Of a DNA stretch of 32,548 nucleotides, positions 1 to 8,652 are shown one piece after another (position 1 is the first letter of the stretch; every line of letters begins with the position of its first letter). The notes under the pieces are model-generated. The model did not search any database. It was given only the letters and a program-made list of their open reading frames with translations, and had not been told where the DNA came from. The stretch is from assembly GCA_020718645.1 (NCBI GenBank), contig DYRQ01000014.1, positions 1 to 32,548 on the forward strand, given 5' to 3'. The stretch is from Verrucomicrobium spinosum (GTDB lineage Bacteria > Verrucomicrobiota > Verrucomicrobiia > JADLBR01 > JAIBCM01). The position numbers and the translations under genes are program-made.

Positions 1-2
1 CG

Positions 3-1697
3 AGTGGGCGCACTGGGGAAGTAGATGTTACCAACAGCATGATCGGGACATTTGCTAATGATCAGATTGGGAGTGGCGGTGTCGTGGCTTTGGGCAACGG
101 GAATTTCGTGGTTGTCAGCCCTCTGCGGGATAGGTGGGAAACAGCTGATGCCGGGGCTGTGACTTGGGTCAATGGAGCAGTCGGGCTTTCTGGTGAAATA
201 ACTATCTCGAACAGCATGCTAGGCACTAATCCAGGAGACCGAATTGGCAGTGGTGGTATTACACAGCTCACGAACGGCAATTTTATCATCTCAAGTCCAA
301 ATCGTATGAGAGAAGGAGTTTCAAATGCGGGAGCTGTGACTTGGGTCAATGCTGCCACTGGCATGGTGGGAGAACTGACTTATCAAAATAGCCTCGTTGG
401 CACCTCCATTGGAGATGTGGTTGGCAGTGGTGGTATTGTAGAGCTTTCTAATGGAAATTATCTCGTCTTCAGTCCGCAGTGGGATAAGTGGGACGCTTAC
501 AATGCTGGAGCGGTTACCTGGGGTAGCGGCACGGCTGGGGTATCGGGAATTGTTGGTGGTTACAACAGCATCGTCGGAGGGTCGAGCAATGCGCTGACGA
601 CCCAATACCAGATAGATTCGGTGAACAGCCGAATTATTTTCGCTATGCCATCTGATTCTGCGGGTGGTGGCGGCGGTCGGGTGGTGACTATCTCGCTGGC
701 TCAAGGCGGTCGCTCTCTCACCGAGATAGCTGGTGTCGGCGATGGGGTGTTTGCAACGAGTGCCGGCGCTGGTGTTACCATCACCCCATCTTCGATCACT
801 GATATTCTGAACACGGGCACCCAAGTGATTCTTCAAGCCAACAACGATATCACTCTTGCCTCAGATGTTATTGCTAATAACGCGGGGGGTGCTGGCGGTA
901 ACTTTACCCTGCAAGCGGGGCGCAGCATTCTCATCAAAGCTGATATCAACACAGATAACGGTAACCTGACCATGATTGGTAATGACACTGTGGCGAGCGG
1001 TGTGATCAATGCCTACCGCGATACGGGAGCCGCGGTCATTTCAGCCGATGTGGGAACGCAGATACAGGCGGGCACAGGCACGGTAACGATCGAATTGCGA
1101 AACGGCGCTGGTAAAACTTACACGACTAGCGGAGATATCACCCTCGCAGCTACCACGGCGCACAATCTTTCTATTACCAATAATGGCCCCACGGCTGGGA
1201 GTGATATACTCCAGCATTCTGGCACGGGTTTAACAGTCACGGGAACACTGACTCTGAGTGCTCCACAAGGATCCGTCACACTGCAAGACGCGAACAACAG
1301 CATAGCGAACTTGGGCAATGCCTCTAGTGGTAGTGCCCTGCGCGTGAATGATAGTGGTGATGGGCTCAACCTGACAGGCGCCGTGCAGGGTGGTGGAGGT
1401 AATATCCAGATTGCTACTACAGGAGATCTGACCATGGACGCCTTGGCTTCGATCATCAATACGGGCACAGGCAATGTCTATCTGGCTGCACAGCTTGGAA
1501 ATTTTATCAACAACTCAGCACTTGGAGCTGGAGTCATTGGTCTCGATACTGGGCGTTGGCTCATTTACACACAAGACGCTGGCACCATGGTGCGGGGTGG
1601 TCTGCTAGAGTCTGGCATACAATCTGGCAGCTATTCAGCCGATCCCCCGGAAGATTGGAATGGCACACCCGGAAATCGAGTCATTGACGAACCTTGA
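3..1697 (+). CDS. 3' part of a repeat-rich secreted/surface protein (about 65-aa repeats followed by filamentous-haemagglutinin-like beta-helix segment); 5' truncated by window edge
   Basis: The frame is open from base 3 (SGRTGEVDVTNSMIGTFANDQIGSGG...). Repeats of the form NSM(I/L)GT..GD.IGSGGI..L.NGNF...SP......AGAVTW occur at least three times; then low-complexity G/N/T-rich beta-helix-like sequence. Confidence 0.8.
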   Translation, partial: SGRTGEVDVTNSMIGTFANDQIGSGGVVALGNGNFVVVSPLRDRWETADAGAVTWVNGAVGLSGEITISNSMLGTNPGDRIGSGGITQLTNGNFIISSPNRMREGVSNAGAVTWVNAATGMVGELTYQNSLVGTSIGDVVGSGGIVELSNGNYLVFSPQWDKWDAYNAGAVTWGSGTAGVSGIVGGYNSIVGGSSNALTTQYQIDSVNSRIIFAMPSDSAGGGGGRVVTISLAQGGRSLTEIAGVGDGVFATSAGAGVTITPSSITDILNTGTQVILQANNDITLASDVIANNAGGAGGNFTLQAGRSILIKADINTDNGNLTMIGNDTVASGVINAYRDTGAAVISADVGTQIQAGTGTVTIELRNGAGKTYTTSGDITLAATTAHNLSITNNGPTAGSDILQHSGTGLTVTGTLTLSAPQGSVTLQDANNSIANLGNASSGSALRVNDSGDGLNLTGAVQGGGGNIQIATTGDLTMDALASIINTGTGNVYLAAQLGNFINNSALGAGVIGLDTGRWLIYTQDAGTMVRGGLLESGIQSGSYSADPPEDWNGTPGNRVIDEP

Positions 1698-1730
1698 TCC
1701 CTCGCCTATGCATCGCCTCTATTTTTTGCC

Positions 1731-3656
1731 ATGCTTACCGTTTCGAGAGTTTCTAAATCCTACGGCGCCCGAACTTTGTTCGAGGATTTGTCGTTGCAGG
1801 TCAATCGCGGCGATCGTATCGGGCTCATAGGCCCTAACGGCGCCGGTAAATCCACCCTTTTTTCCCTGATACTCGGGGAAAACTCGCCCGACACTGGAAC
1901 CGTCAGTTTACAGCGTGGATGCACCTTGGGCTTTCTGCCCCAAGAAAGCGCTCCCTCGGGAGATGAGACGATACTCGAGTTGGCCATGTCATCCGACGAT
2001 GAATTGGCTCAAGCCATGGCAACCATGCGAGAGCATCCAGATCTCGACTCCCCTGAGAACCAAGAGGCCTCCGCCCGCTACGCCGAACTGGATGGTCACT
2101 CTTTGGCGGCCAAGGCAAAAAAAATTCTCTCTGGCCTCGCCTTCCGCGATGGGGATCATGCGAAACCTGCCAAGACCATGAGTGGCGGCTGGATCATGCG
2201 TGCTCATTTGGCTCGGCTTTTGGTGATGGAGCCTGACCTGCTCATGCTCGATGAGCCGACCAACCACTTGGACCTGGAGTCTCTCGGGTGGTTTCAAAAC
2301 TATCTCGTGAACTATTCCGGCGCTATCCTTGCCATTTCCCACGACCGATATTTTCTCAACACCGTTTGCGGAGCCATCGTGGACATCTCGCGGGGATCAC
2401 TCCGTCGCTACACAGGCAATTACGACCGATTCCTCGCACAGAAAAAGGCTGAAGAGGAGCAATACCTCGCAGCCTACAAAAACCAGTTACGAGAGATCGC
2501 CCACCTCGAAGATTTCATCAACCGTTTCCGCGCCAAAGCCAGCAAGGCCGCACAGGCTCAGGAACGCATCAAGAAACTAGCTAAGATCGAGCGCATGGCC
2601 CCGCCCGATAATTACGAGCCGGCGGTGAGGTTCCGCTTTCCGCAGCCCAAGAGGAGCGGACTCAAAGTCATGGCACTGGAGAAGGTTTGCCAGGCCTACG
2701 GCGACCATGTTGTTTATCGCGATCTCAATGCCGAGGTGGAGCGTGGCCAACGCATTGTCCTTGTGGGACCCAACGGTTCCGGTAAATCCACGATGCTCAA
2801 AATTCTGGCAGGTCTGGTGCCTATCCAGTCAGGGGAGCGCATCGAGGGGCACAACGCCAGCGTCGGATATTTCGCCCAGCAAAGGACAGAGACGCTCAAT
2901 GTGAAGCGCACTGTGCTGGATGAGGCTTCCTCGACACCCGGTGATGCCAGCGAACAGACTATCCGCACTGTGTTGGGCTCATTTCTGTTCAAGGGCGATG
3001 ATGTGTTCAAACCCGTCGGCGTGCTGAGCGGTGGCGAAAAAAGTCGCCTATCGCTGGTCAAACTCCTGCTGAATCCTCCGAATCTCCTTCTGCTGGATGA
3101 GCCGACGACCCATCTCGATATGAGCAGCATTGACGCTCTCATCGCTGCGCTGGAGCCCTATGAGGGAACGCTTGTTTTCGTCAGCCACGATGTGCATTTC
3201 ATACGGGCACTGGCAAAAAATGTCTGGCATATCAACGCGGGTGTTCTCACTACTTATGCTGGGGATTACGACTACTATTTGGAAAAAACCCAGGCCTCGT
3301 CGGAGCGGGGTGGTCTGGTGGCACCGCTCGGAAACTACAGGCCTGAAGAGAGTCCCGATAAGAGTGATGTCGGGGCTAAAATGGGGATGAAAGAAATCCG
3401 TGAACAGCGCCGCCTCGAGGCAGAACAGCGCAAGGCAGCCGCTAAAGCTCGCCGTGAACTCGAGCAGAGGGTCAAGACATTAGAAAGTGAAATACTCACT
3501 CTGGAAACCCGCCAGAAAGAGGTTGTTGCTCTTTTGGAACAATCGCCCGATTCCTCTTCCGCGTGGTCTCTGCATAAAGAACTTGCTGAGATCAGCGACC
3601 AACTCGAAGCTAATAATGCTGAGTGGGCGCAAGCCGCTGAAGTTCTCTCGGATTGA
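1731..3656 (+). CDS. ABC-F family ATP-binding protein (duplicated ATPase, Uup/YheS-like)
   Basis: Two Walker A motifs (GPNGAGKST, GPNGSGKST), two signature motifs (MSGGW, LSGGEKSRL), LLMLDEPTNHLD and LLLLDEPTTHLD, no TM segments, C-terminal coiled coil. Confidence 0.95.
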   Translation: MLTVSRVSKSYGARTLFEDLSLQVNRGDRIGLIGPNGAGKSTLFSLILGENSPDTGTVSLQRGCTLGFLPQESAPSGDETILELAMSSDDELAQAMATMREHPDLDSPENQEASARYAELDGHSLAAKAKKILSGLAFRDGDHAKPAKTMSGGWIMRAHLARLLVMEPDLLMLDEPTNHLDLESLGWFQNYLVNYSGAILAISHDRYFLNTVCGAIVDISRGSLRRYTGNYDRFLAQKKAEEEQYLAAYKNQLREIAHLEDFINRFRAKASKAAQAQERIKKLAKIERMAPPDNYEPAVRFRFPQPKRSGLKVMALEKVCQAYGDHVVYRDLNAEVERGQRIVLVGPNGSGKSTMLKILAGLVPIQSGERIEGHNASVGYFAQQRTETLNVKRTVLDEASSTPGDASEQTIRTVLGSFLFKGDDVFKPVGVLSGGEKSRLSLVKLLLNPPNLLLLDEPTTHLDMSSIDALIAALEPYEGTLVFVSHDVHFIRALAKNVWHINAGVLTTYAGDYDYYLEKTQASSERGGLVAPLGNYRPEESPDKSDVGAKMGMKEIREQRRLEAEQRKAAAKARRELEQRVKTLESEILTLETRQKEVVALLEQSPDSSSAWSLHKELAEISDQLEANNAEWAQAAEVLSD

Positions 3657-3707
3657 CAACTGCTGCCATTTGACTTAGGGCTCCAACATACGGGAAAAAA
3701 CAGCACC

Positions 3708-4523
3708 ATGAAAAGCGCCCAAGACATTCAGCTCCTAGTGACCAGAGAAAATCTCGACCCTGCCGTTCCAGCGGACAAGAAAGTCGAGATACTCCAATTT
3801 GCCCTCTCAGACAAGCTCGACGACCTTCTGCTCAGGGTAGGTTACTCGAATGCCCAAGTTTTGAACATGACCCTTCAGCTCATGACTGTAGGTAAAATCC
3901 GTGTTGAGTTCGATAATTTTAATGAGCGCATGGAGTTAGTGCATCGCGAAACAGACCTTATGAGCCGTGCCGATGCGATCACCATGTTTGACGCGCATCT
4001 TTCCGAACTGCAAGGAGCCCAGACAGCGGCAGCTCCCGAGGCGATCGGAGCTACCCAGAAGATAGTCATTACCCCCCGCCAGAAGCCTGCTCCAGCCCAG
4101 CCAGCCCTGAAGCGAATCGCCAATGTCGTCCCTCCCTCAGTGCCTGCTCCAGCTCAAGGCGTGCAGCCGCAGCAGCCCAACCCCTATGTGCAGCCTGTAG
4201 CTCCTCAACCTGTGCAGGTGCCACAATACCAGCAACCAGTCGCGCCTCCAGCCCCCGCAGGGATCCCTGCATGGCAGATGTCTGTGCAACAGCCGACTCA
4301 GCCTACCGCCTACCAGCAGCCCTACGCGCCCCAGCAAGCTCCCGTGGCCCACCATCCGCAAGCTGTTTATCCGCAGCCTGCGACCCCAACTCAAGTGCTG
4401 GCCACCATGCGCCCCAGCCCGAAGAAAAAGGATAACAATGTCCTCTTCTGGGTATTGGTGATTGTGGCCATTGCCGTTGGACTGATCATCGCCTATGCGA
4501 TTTTTTCGGCCAAGCCGCTTTGA
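3708..4523 (+). CDS. hypothetical protein: acidic helical N-domain, long Pro/Gln-rich linker, single C-terminal TM helix (tail-anchored topology)
   Basis: 271 aa ORF; PQ-rich region about aa 120-230; C-terminus KKKDNNVLFWVLVIVAIAVGLIIAYAIFSAKPL. Confidence 0.75.
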   Translation: MKSAQDIQLLVTRENLDPAVPADKKVEILQFALSDKLDDLLLRVGYSNAQVLNMTLQLMTVGKIRVEFDNFNERMELVHRETDLMSRADAITMFDAHLSELQGAQTAAAPEAIGATQKIVITPRQKPAPAQPALKRIANVVPPSVPAPAQGVQPQQPNPYVQPVAPQPVQVPQYQQPVAPPAPAGIPAWQMSVQQPTQPTAYQQPYAPQQAPVAHHPQAVYPQPATPTQVLATMRPSPKKKDNNVLFWVLVIVAIAVGLIIAYAIFSAKPL

Positions 4524-4609
4524 TTTCTTTTCCCGTTAGCACTGCAACCATGGCCCATCTGCGGCGTTTAGATTGACAAGACGCGACTCTAGATTAGGGT
4601 CATGACCTT

Positions 4610-5623
4610 ATGCCAGTGCCTATATCTCAGATGTGGACCGTGGCCTCCTATGTGCTCGGCAACAAGCTCAGGGGTCACAAGAAGTATCCTCTCGTGCTCA
4701 TGCTCGAGCCCCTGTTCCGTTGCAACCTCGCCTGTGCAGGCTGCGGAAAAATTCAATACCCTCCCCACATTCTCAATAAACGCCTCACCCCCGAAGAGTG
4801 CTGGTCTGCGGCAGATGAGTGCGGTGCGCCCATGGTTTCTATCCCGGGTGGCGAACCTCTCATTCACCCCGAGATGGATAAAATTGTCGCTGGTTTCATC
4901 GAGCGAAAAAAATATATCTACCTGTGCACAAACGCCCTTTTGCTGGAGAGAAAAATGGATCTCTTCACCCCTTCGAAATACCTCACTTTCTCCGTTCACA
5001 TGGATGGTCTCCAGCCCGAGCACGATGAGGCTGTCTGCCGCGAGGGCACTTACGAGATTGCCGTCAAGGCGATCAAAGAGGCCGTCAAGCGCGGTTTTCG
5101 TGTCACCACCAACACCACCCTGTTTGAGGGTGCCAATCCCGAGCGAGTTAGAGCGTTCTTCGATGAGATGATGTCTCTCGGTGTCGAGGGTATGATGCTC
5201 TCGCCTGGCTACAGCTACGACAAGGCGCCTGACCAAGAAAACTTCTTGGCTCGTGAGCGCACGACCAAGCTCTTCAGCGAGATTCTGACCCAGCGCAAAA
5301 AGAGTTGGCAGTTCAATCTCTCCCCCAACTTCATCGAGTTTTTGCAAGGCAATGTCCAATACGATTGCACCCCTTGGGGCAACCCCACCTATAATATCTT
5401 TGGGTGGCAAAAACCCTGCTACCTTCTGCAAGAAGGCTATGCCAAGAGCTTCAAAGAGCTCATGGACGAGACCGACTGGTCCGCCTACGGACACGCCAGT
5501 GGAAATACCAAGTGCAGCGATTGCATGGTTCACTGCGGGTTTGAAGCGTCCTCTGTGGACGACACCTTTGGTTCGTGGCAGGGCTTCGTTCGCACCGTTC
5601 AGTCCACGATGAAATACAGCTAA
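4610..5623 (+). CDS. hpnH: radical SAM protein, HpnH-type (adenosyl hopene transferase family)
   Basis: CNLACAGCGK radical SAM Cx3Cx2C motif; N-terminus MPVPISQMWTVASYVLGNKLRGHKKYPLVLMLEPLFRCN and IPGGEPLIHPEMDKIV typical of HpnH. Confidence 0.9.
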   Translation: MPVPISQMWTVASYVLGNKLRGHKKYPLVLMLEPLFRCNLACAGCGKIQYPPHILNKRLTPEECWSAADECGAPMVSIPGGEPLIHPEMDKIVAGFIERKKYIYLCTNALLLERKMDLFTPSKYLTFSVHMDGLQPEHDEAVCREGTYEIAVKAIKEAVKRGFRVTTNTTLFEGANPERVRAFFDEMMSLGVEGMMLSPGYSYDKAPDQENFLARERTTKLFSEILTQRKKSWQFNLSPNFIEFLQGNVQYDCTPWGNPTYNIFGWQKPCYLLQEGYAKSFKELMDETDWSAYGHASGNTKCSDCMVHCGFEASSVDDTFGSWQGFVRTVQSTMKYS

Positions 5624-5641
5624 CCGACTCCGAGCACACCC

Positions 5642-6034
5642 ATGTCACACGATTCCCAGCACCACCACCCAGCCATCAAGCCCAACTCATGCGAAGGGCT
5701 TCGCTATAAACCTTCGAGCGATGCAGAGCTGCATAAAGCCATGGATCAAGCTTTCGACTACCGCGGCGACATCACGCTCAAGCTCCGCAACGGTTCCGAG
5801 TGCATTGGCTTCCTCTACAACCGCGACCATGCCAGCGGGCGTGCCGACCTTTTTGTCGCATCGCAACCTACCCCAGTCTTTGTCCGCTATTCCGAGGTCG
5901 AGGAGATTGTCTTCTCGGGCGACGACATGGCTTTTGGCAAGTCCTGGGATGATTGGGCTGACAAAAATTCGCACGAGCGCAAGGCCGAGGCCGAAGCACT
6001 GCGGCGAGAGTCTGAAAAACTCGGACATCTCTAA
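5642..6034 (+). CDS. conserved small hypothetical protein, possible partner of HpnH
   Basis: 130 aa ORF starting 18 nt after hpnH; YRGDITLKLRNGSECIGFLYNRD...VEEIVFSGDDMAFGKSWDDW. Confidence 0.7.
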   Translation: MSHDSQHHHPAIKPNSCEGLRYKPSSDAELHKAMDQAFDYRGDITLKLRNGSECIGFLYNRDHASGRADLFVASQPTPVFVRYSEVEEIVFSGDDMAFGKSWDDWADKNSHERKAEAEALRRESEKLGHL

Positions 6035-6229
6035 TAGCTAGCCTTGTTGCACCAGCGCTATTGTTGTCATACCACGGCCTCAATTTCGGCTGCATCTGGT
6101 TCCATCGCGAGCCACTTCGGGATTGAGGTCTATGCCTTGTTTCGGCTCGAGTTAGTGTCGTAAAACTTTTTGGGTTGCGGGTGGAAAACCCGAACTTACC
6201 CTACGATAATGATGTTATCGAGTTCTTGC

Positions 6230-8045
6230 ATGCGATCACTGACGGCTAGCGCATTCTTTTTTGCTATGGGTCTGGCAGTGTGTGCAGAAGATGTTGCACG
6301 CCCAGTGAGCGCCTGGCTCCAAGAGACAAAGGAGGCATCTGCCCAACCAATGGATTCTGCGGAGCGCGCCGTGCTGATAGCTGCGGCTCTGCAAGACAAC
6401 TCAAAAATCCAAGGCATCTCTTGTGATGCAAAGGCTCTGGAGGAGTGGTTGGCGGGACAGGGTGGGGCGATTCAGAAGAAACTACTCACTGGAGAGCCTC
6501 TCACCCCTGAAGAAGCCCCACACCGTTTTGGCGCGCTGGCTCTGCTCCTACGCCAAGCTCACCACCAACTCAAAGGAGGCAAGCTTCCCAAAGAAAAGCT
6601 GGAGAGTCTGAGTGAAGAGCAGAGCCAATTACTCGCACTTTACAAGCGAACACACGAAAAAGGCATGGCCGCCATGAAAAAAGGCTATGCCACGGGAATG
6701 TTGACCCCAGAGGAGTATGCCGCCGTGCGAGACTACGCTATCTCTGTGGAAGTGCGTGGCACCAGCAGCTCTTTTACCCCCAGTGATTTTAAAATTTCTT
6801 CTCCAGGGTTAGAGTTAGGCAAACCTGCACCACTGTTTTCCGCGCTCAAATTGGAGAGTGTTCCTACTCCAGAGATGGGAAGCACGGATAACATTTATGA
6901 TACTTTGACCCCGAGAGGGGTGCTCTGGAGCTGCTTCAATTGCTCGATGGCTACCAACCATCCGGGAATGGCGTGGTGCCGAGGGAAGCGGTAGCTGAGC
7001 CCACGGGCGCCGAGGTGTTTCACCTGAAGGATTACATCGGAGTCAAGCCAGTGCTCTTGGTATTCGCCCATCCTTCCGATTACTGGGCGTGGCATTTGAC
7101 GCTGGCGGTGGAGTTGGAGGCGGTGCGTCTGGCTCTGTTGCCGCAGGTGGAAACGGTCATGGTCAATGTGAGTATCCATGACGCCTACATGGGCGCGGAA
7201 GACCCGTTTGAGCCGAAGGGGATGGTGGGTTTTTGGGGTTCAGGACGGAGAACTCTACTACACCCGATCAATCTAGAGGAGCGAGCACGCGTCGCCCGCC
7301 TTTTTTACATGGCGTTGCCTTTTTATCGGATGCCCATGGTGCTCGACAGCATGGGACAGACCATCCGTGATGCCTACCGTGATCGTGGTGGTGAGGCGAC
7401 ATTTGTCCTCGTAGATAAGGCTGGCACGGTTGTGTATTGGGATCGCGGGAATGTGCTGCCGCATCCGCAGGGAAAAGCTTTTTACCGTGAGTGGCGCTCT
7501 GGCAGCGTTTGCAGCTTTTGACCCACCGTGTCGCCTCCCTTTTGGCCAAGGGTGGCTCGGATGCGACTCCGACGGATTGGAAGCGCCCAGAACTGTGGAA
7601 AGCCACAGAGGGGGTGGAGTTGGGCTCAGGATTGCCTCAAGTGAGCGGTGTGGATGAGCGTATTGCAGTCGCAACTTCTATGGCATTGGGAGGAGTGATC
7701 GCCTCTGTGGATGAGGCTGCTGGACTATTCACACTGCAAACGGGAGAGCCCTATCCATCAACAGCGGGCACGGAACTGTGGCAGCAGTATGCAGCGAATC
7801 TCGAAAGCGCCTCGGCACAAACGCGATTCAGACTCCAGACAGTGCAACGCTGGCAAAAGGAAGGTTCGCCAAAGCAATTTCAAGTAGCCCCCTACACGCT
7901 GATCATGCGCAACGGAGAAGTGGCAACTTTGAGTAGTCTGAAAATTGGGGATAGCGTGGGTCTTCGATTCCGAGCCACCCGAGCTGGTATGGAGGCTGTG
8001 GGGGTGGATTGGATGCTAGCGGTTGACCCTAGGTTGGGTAAGTGA
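6230..8045 (+). pseudogene. split gene for a secreted thioredoxin-fold/iodothyronine-deiodinase-like protein; three reading frames joined by two -1 frameshifts (near 6901-6906 and 7491-7495)
   Basis: ORFs 6170..6994 (frame 2), 6940..7521 (frame 1), 7491..8045 (frame 3) abut with coding-like protein sequence across junctions; signal peptide MRSLTASAFFFAMGLAVCA; middle ORF resembles deiodinase fold: KPVLLVFAHPSDYW, VMVNVSIHDAYMGAEDPF, PMVLDSMGQTIRDAYRDR..ATFVLVDKAGTVVYW. Confidence 0.6.
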
Positions 8046-8132
8046 GTGGGGAAGTTCCTAGGGCAACACGATCTTGGCAATTTTTCACCAAAAAAGCTGG
8101 CATTATTTTTCAGGTCTAGTAATAAAAAATCC

Positions 8133-8534
8133 ATGATACTAAAAAATCGGCTTGGGTTTTATTTGTTAGTTTACGGTTTTTTCATCCTGCTCTGCGGTAT
8201 GATCGGTTATCACTCTCTGCCTCCCAAGGCTACATCGCTCTTGGTGTCAGCTAGCCTCTGTGGCTCGCTCATGGGGGTGCTCGGTATTTTCTCCCTGCGA
8301 GGTGTCCAGATTGCATCTAAGATAGCCACTTGGGTGGTTGCTGTGTTGGGTATCGTTTTTCTATGGAGAGCATCCTTGGTGACGATGGCTGTGAAAGCCG
8401 GTCAAAACGACAAAGCCATTGTAGCCTGTGTTTTAACGGCCATGGCTTTCGCATCCTTGGCGATGATAGTAGCCATTTATTTTGATGCACGGCGCAGCAG
8501 CGCTGCTGGGAAAACACCTCAGCAAGCTGAATAG
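8133..8534 (+). CDS. small four-helix integral membrane protein, possibly TMEM14/UPF0136-like
   Basis: ATG at 8133 in the 8046..8534 ORF; MILKNRLGFYLLVYGFFILLCGMIGYHSLPPKATSLLVSASLCGSLMGVLGIF... with four hydrophobic segments. Confidence 0.65.
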   Translation: MILKNRLGFYLLVYGFFILLCGMIGYHSLPPKATSLLVSASLCGSLMGVLGIFSLRGVQIASKIATWVVAVLGIVFLWRASLVTMAVKAGQNDKAIVACVLTAMAFASLAMIVAIYFDARRSSAAGKTPQQAE

Positions 8535-8652
8535 GTGGCCGGCTAGTTCATCTTTGTTAGAACAAGGTGAAATGATGGGGCTCAGTGCTATTGACCTGCA
8601 AGGCAGGCATCACTCTTTCGTAGTTTGAAATATTGTAATAAAGGGAGTTATT

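Noticed and set aside
62-4394. Many long antisense ORFs (for example 321..836 -, 2714..3142 -, 1118..1474 -)
   Set aside because: They mirror strongly supported genes on the plus strand, lack recognisable domains, and are low-complexity shadow ORFs
6178-6192. Short hairpin CGGGTGGAAAACCCG before the split gene
   Set aside because: Only a 5-bp stem, no U-tract; insufficient to call a terminator or riboswitch
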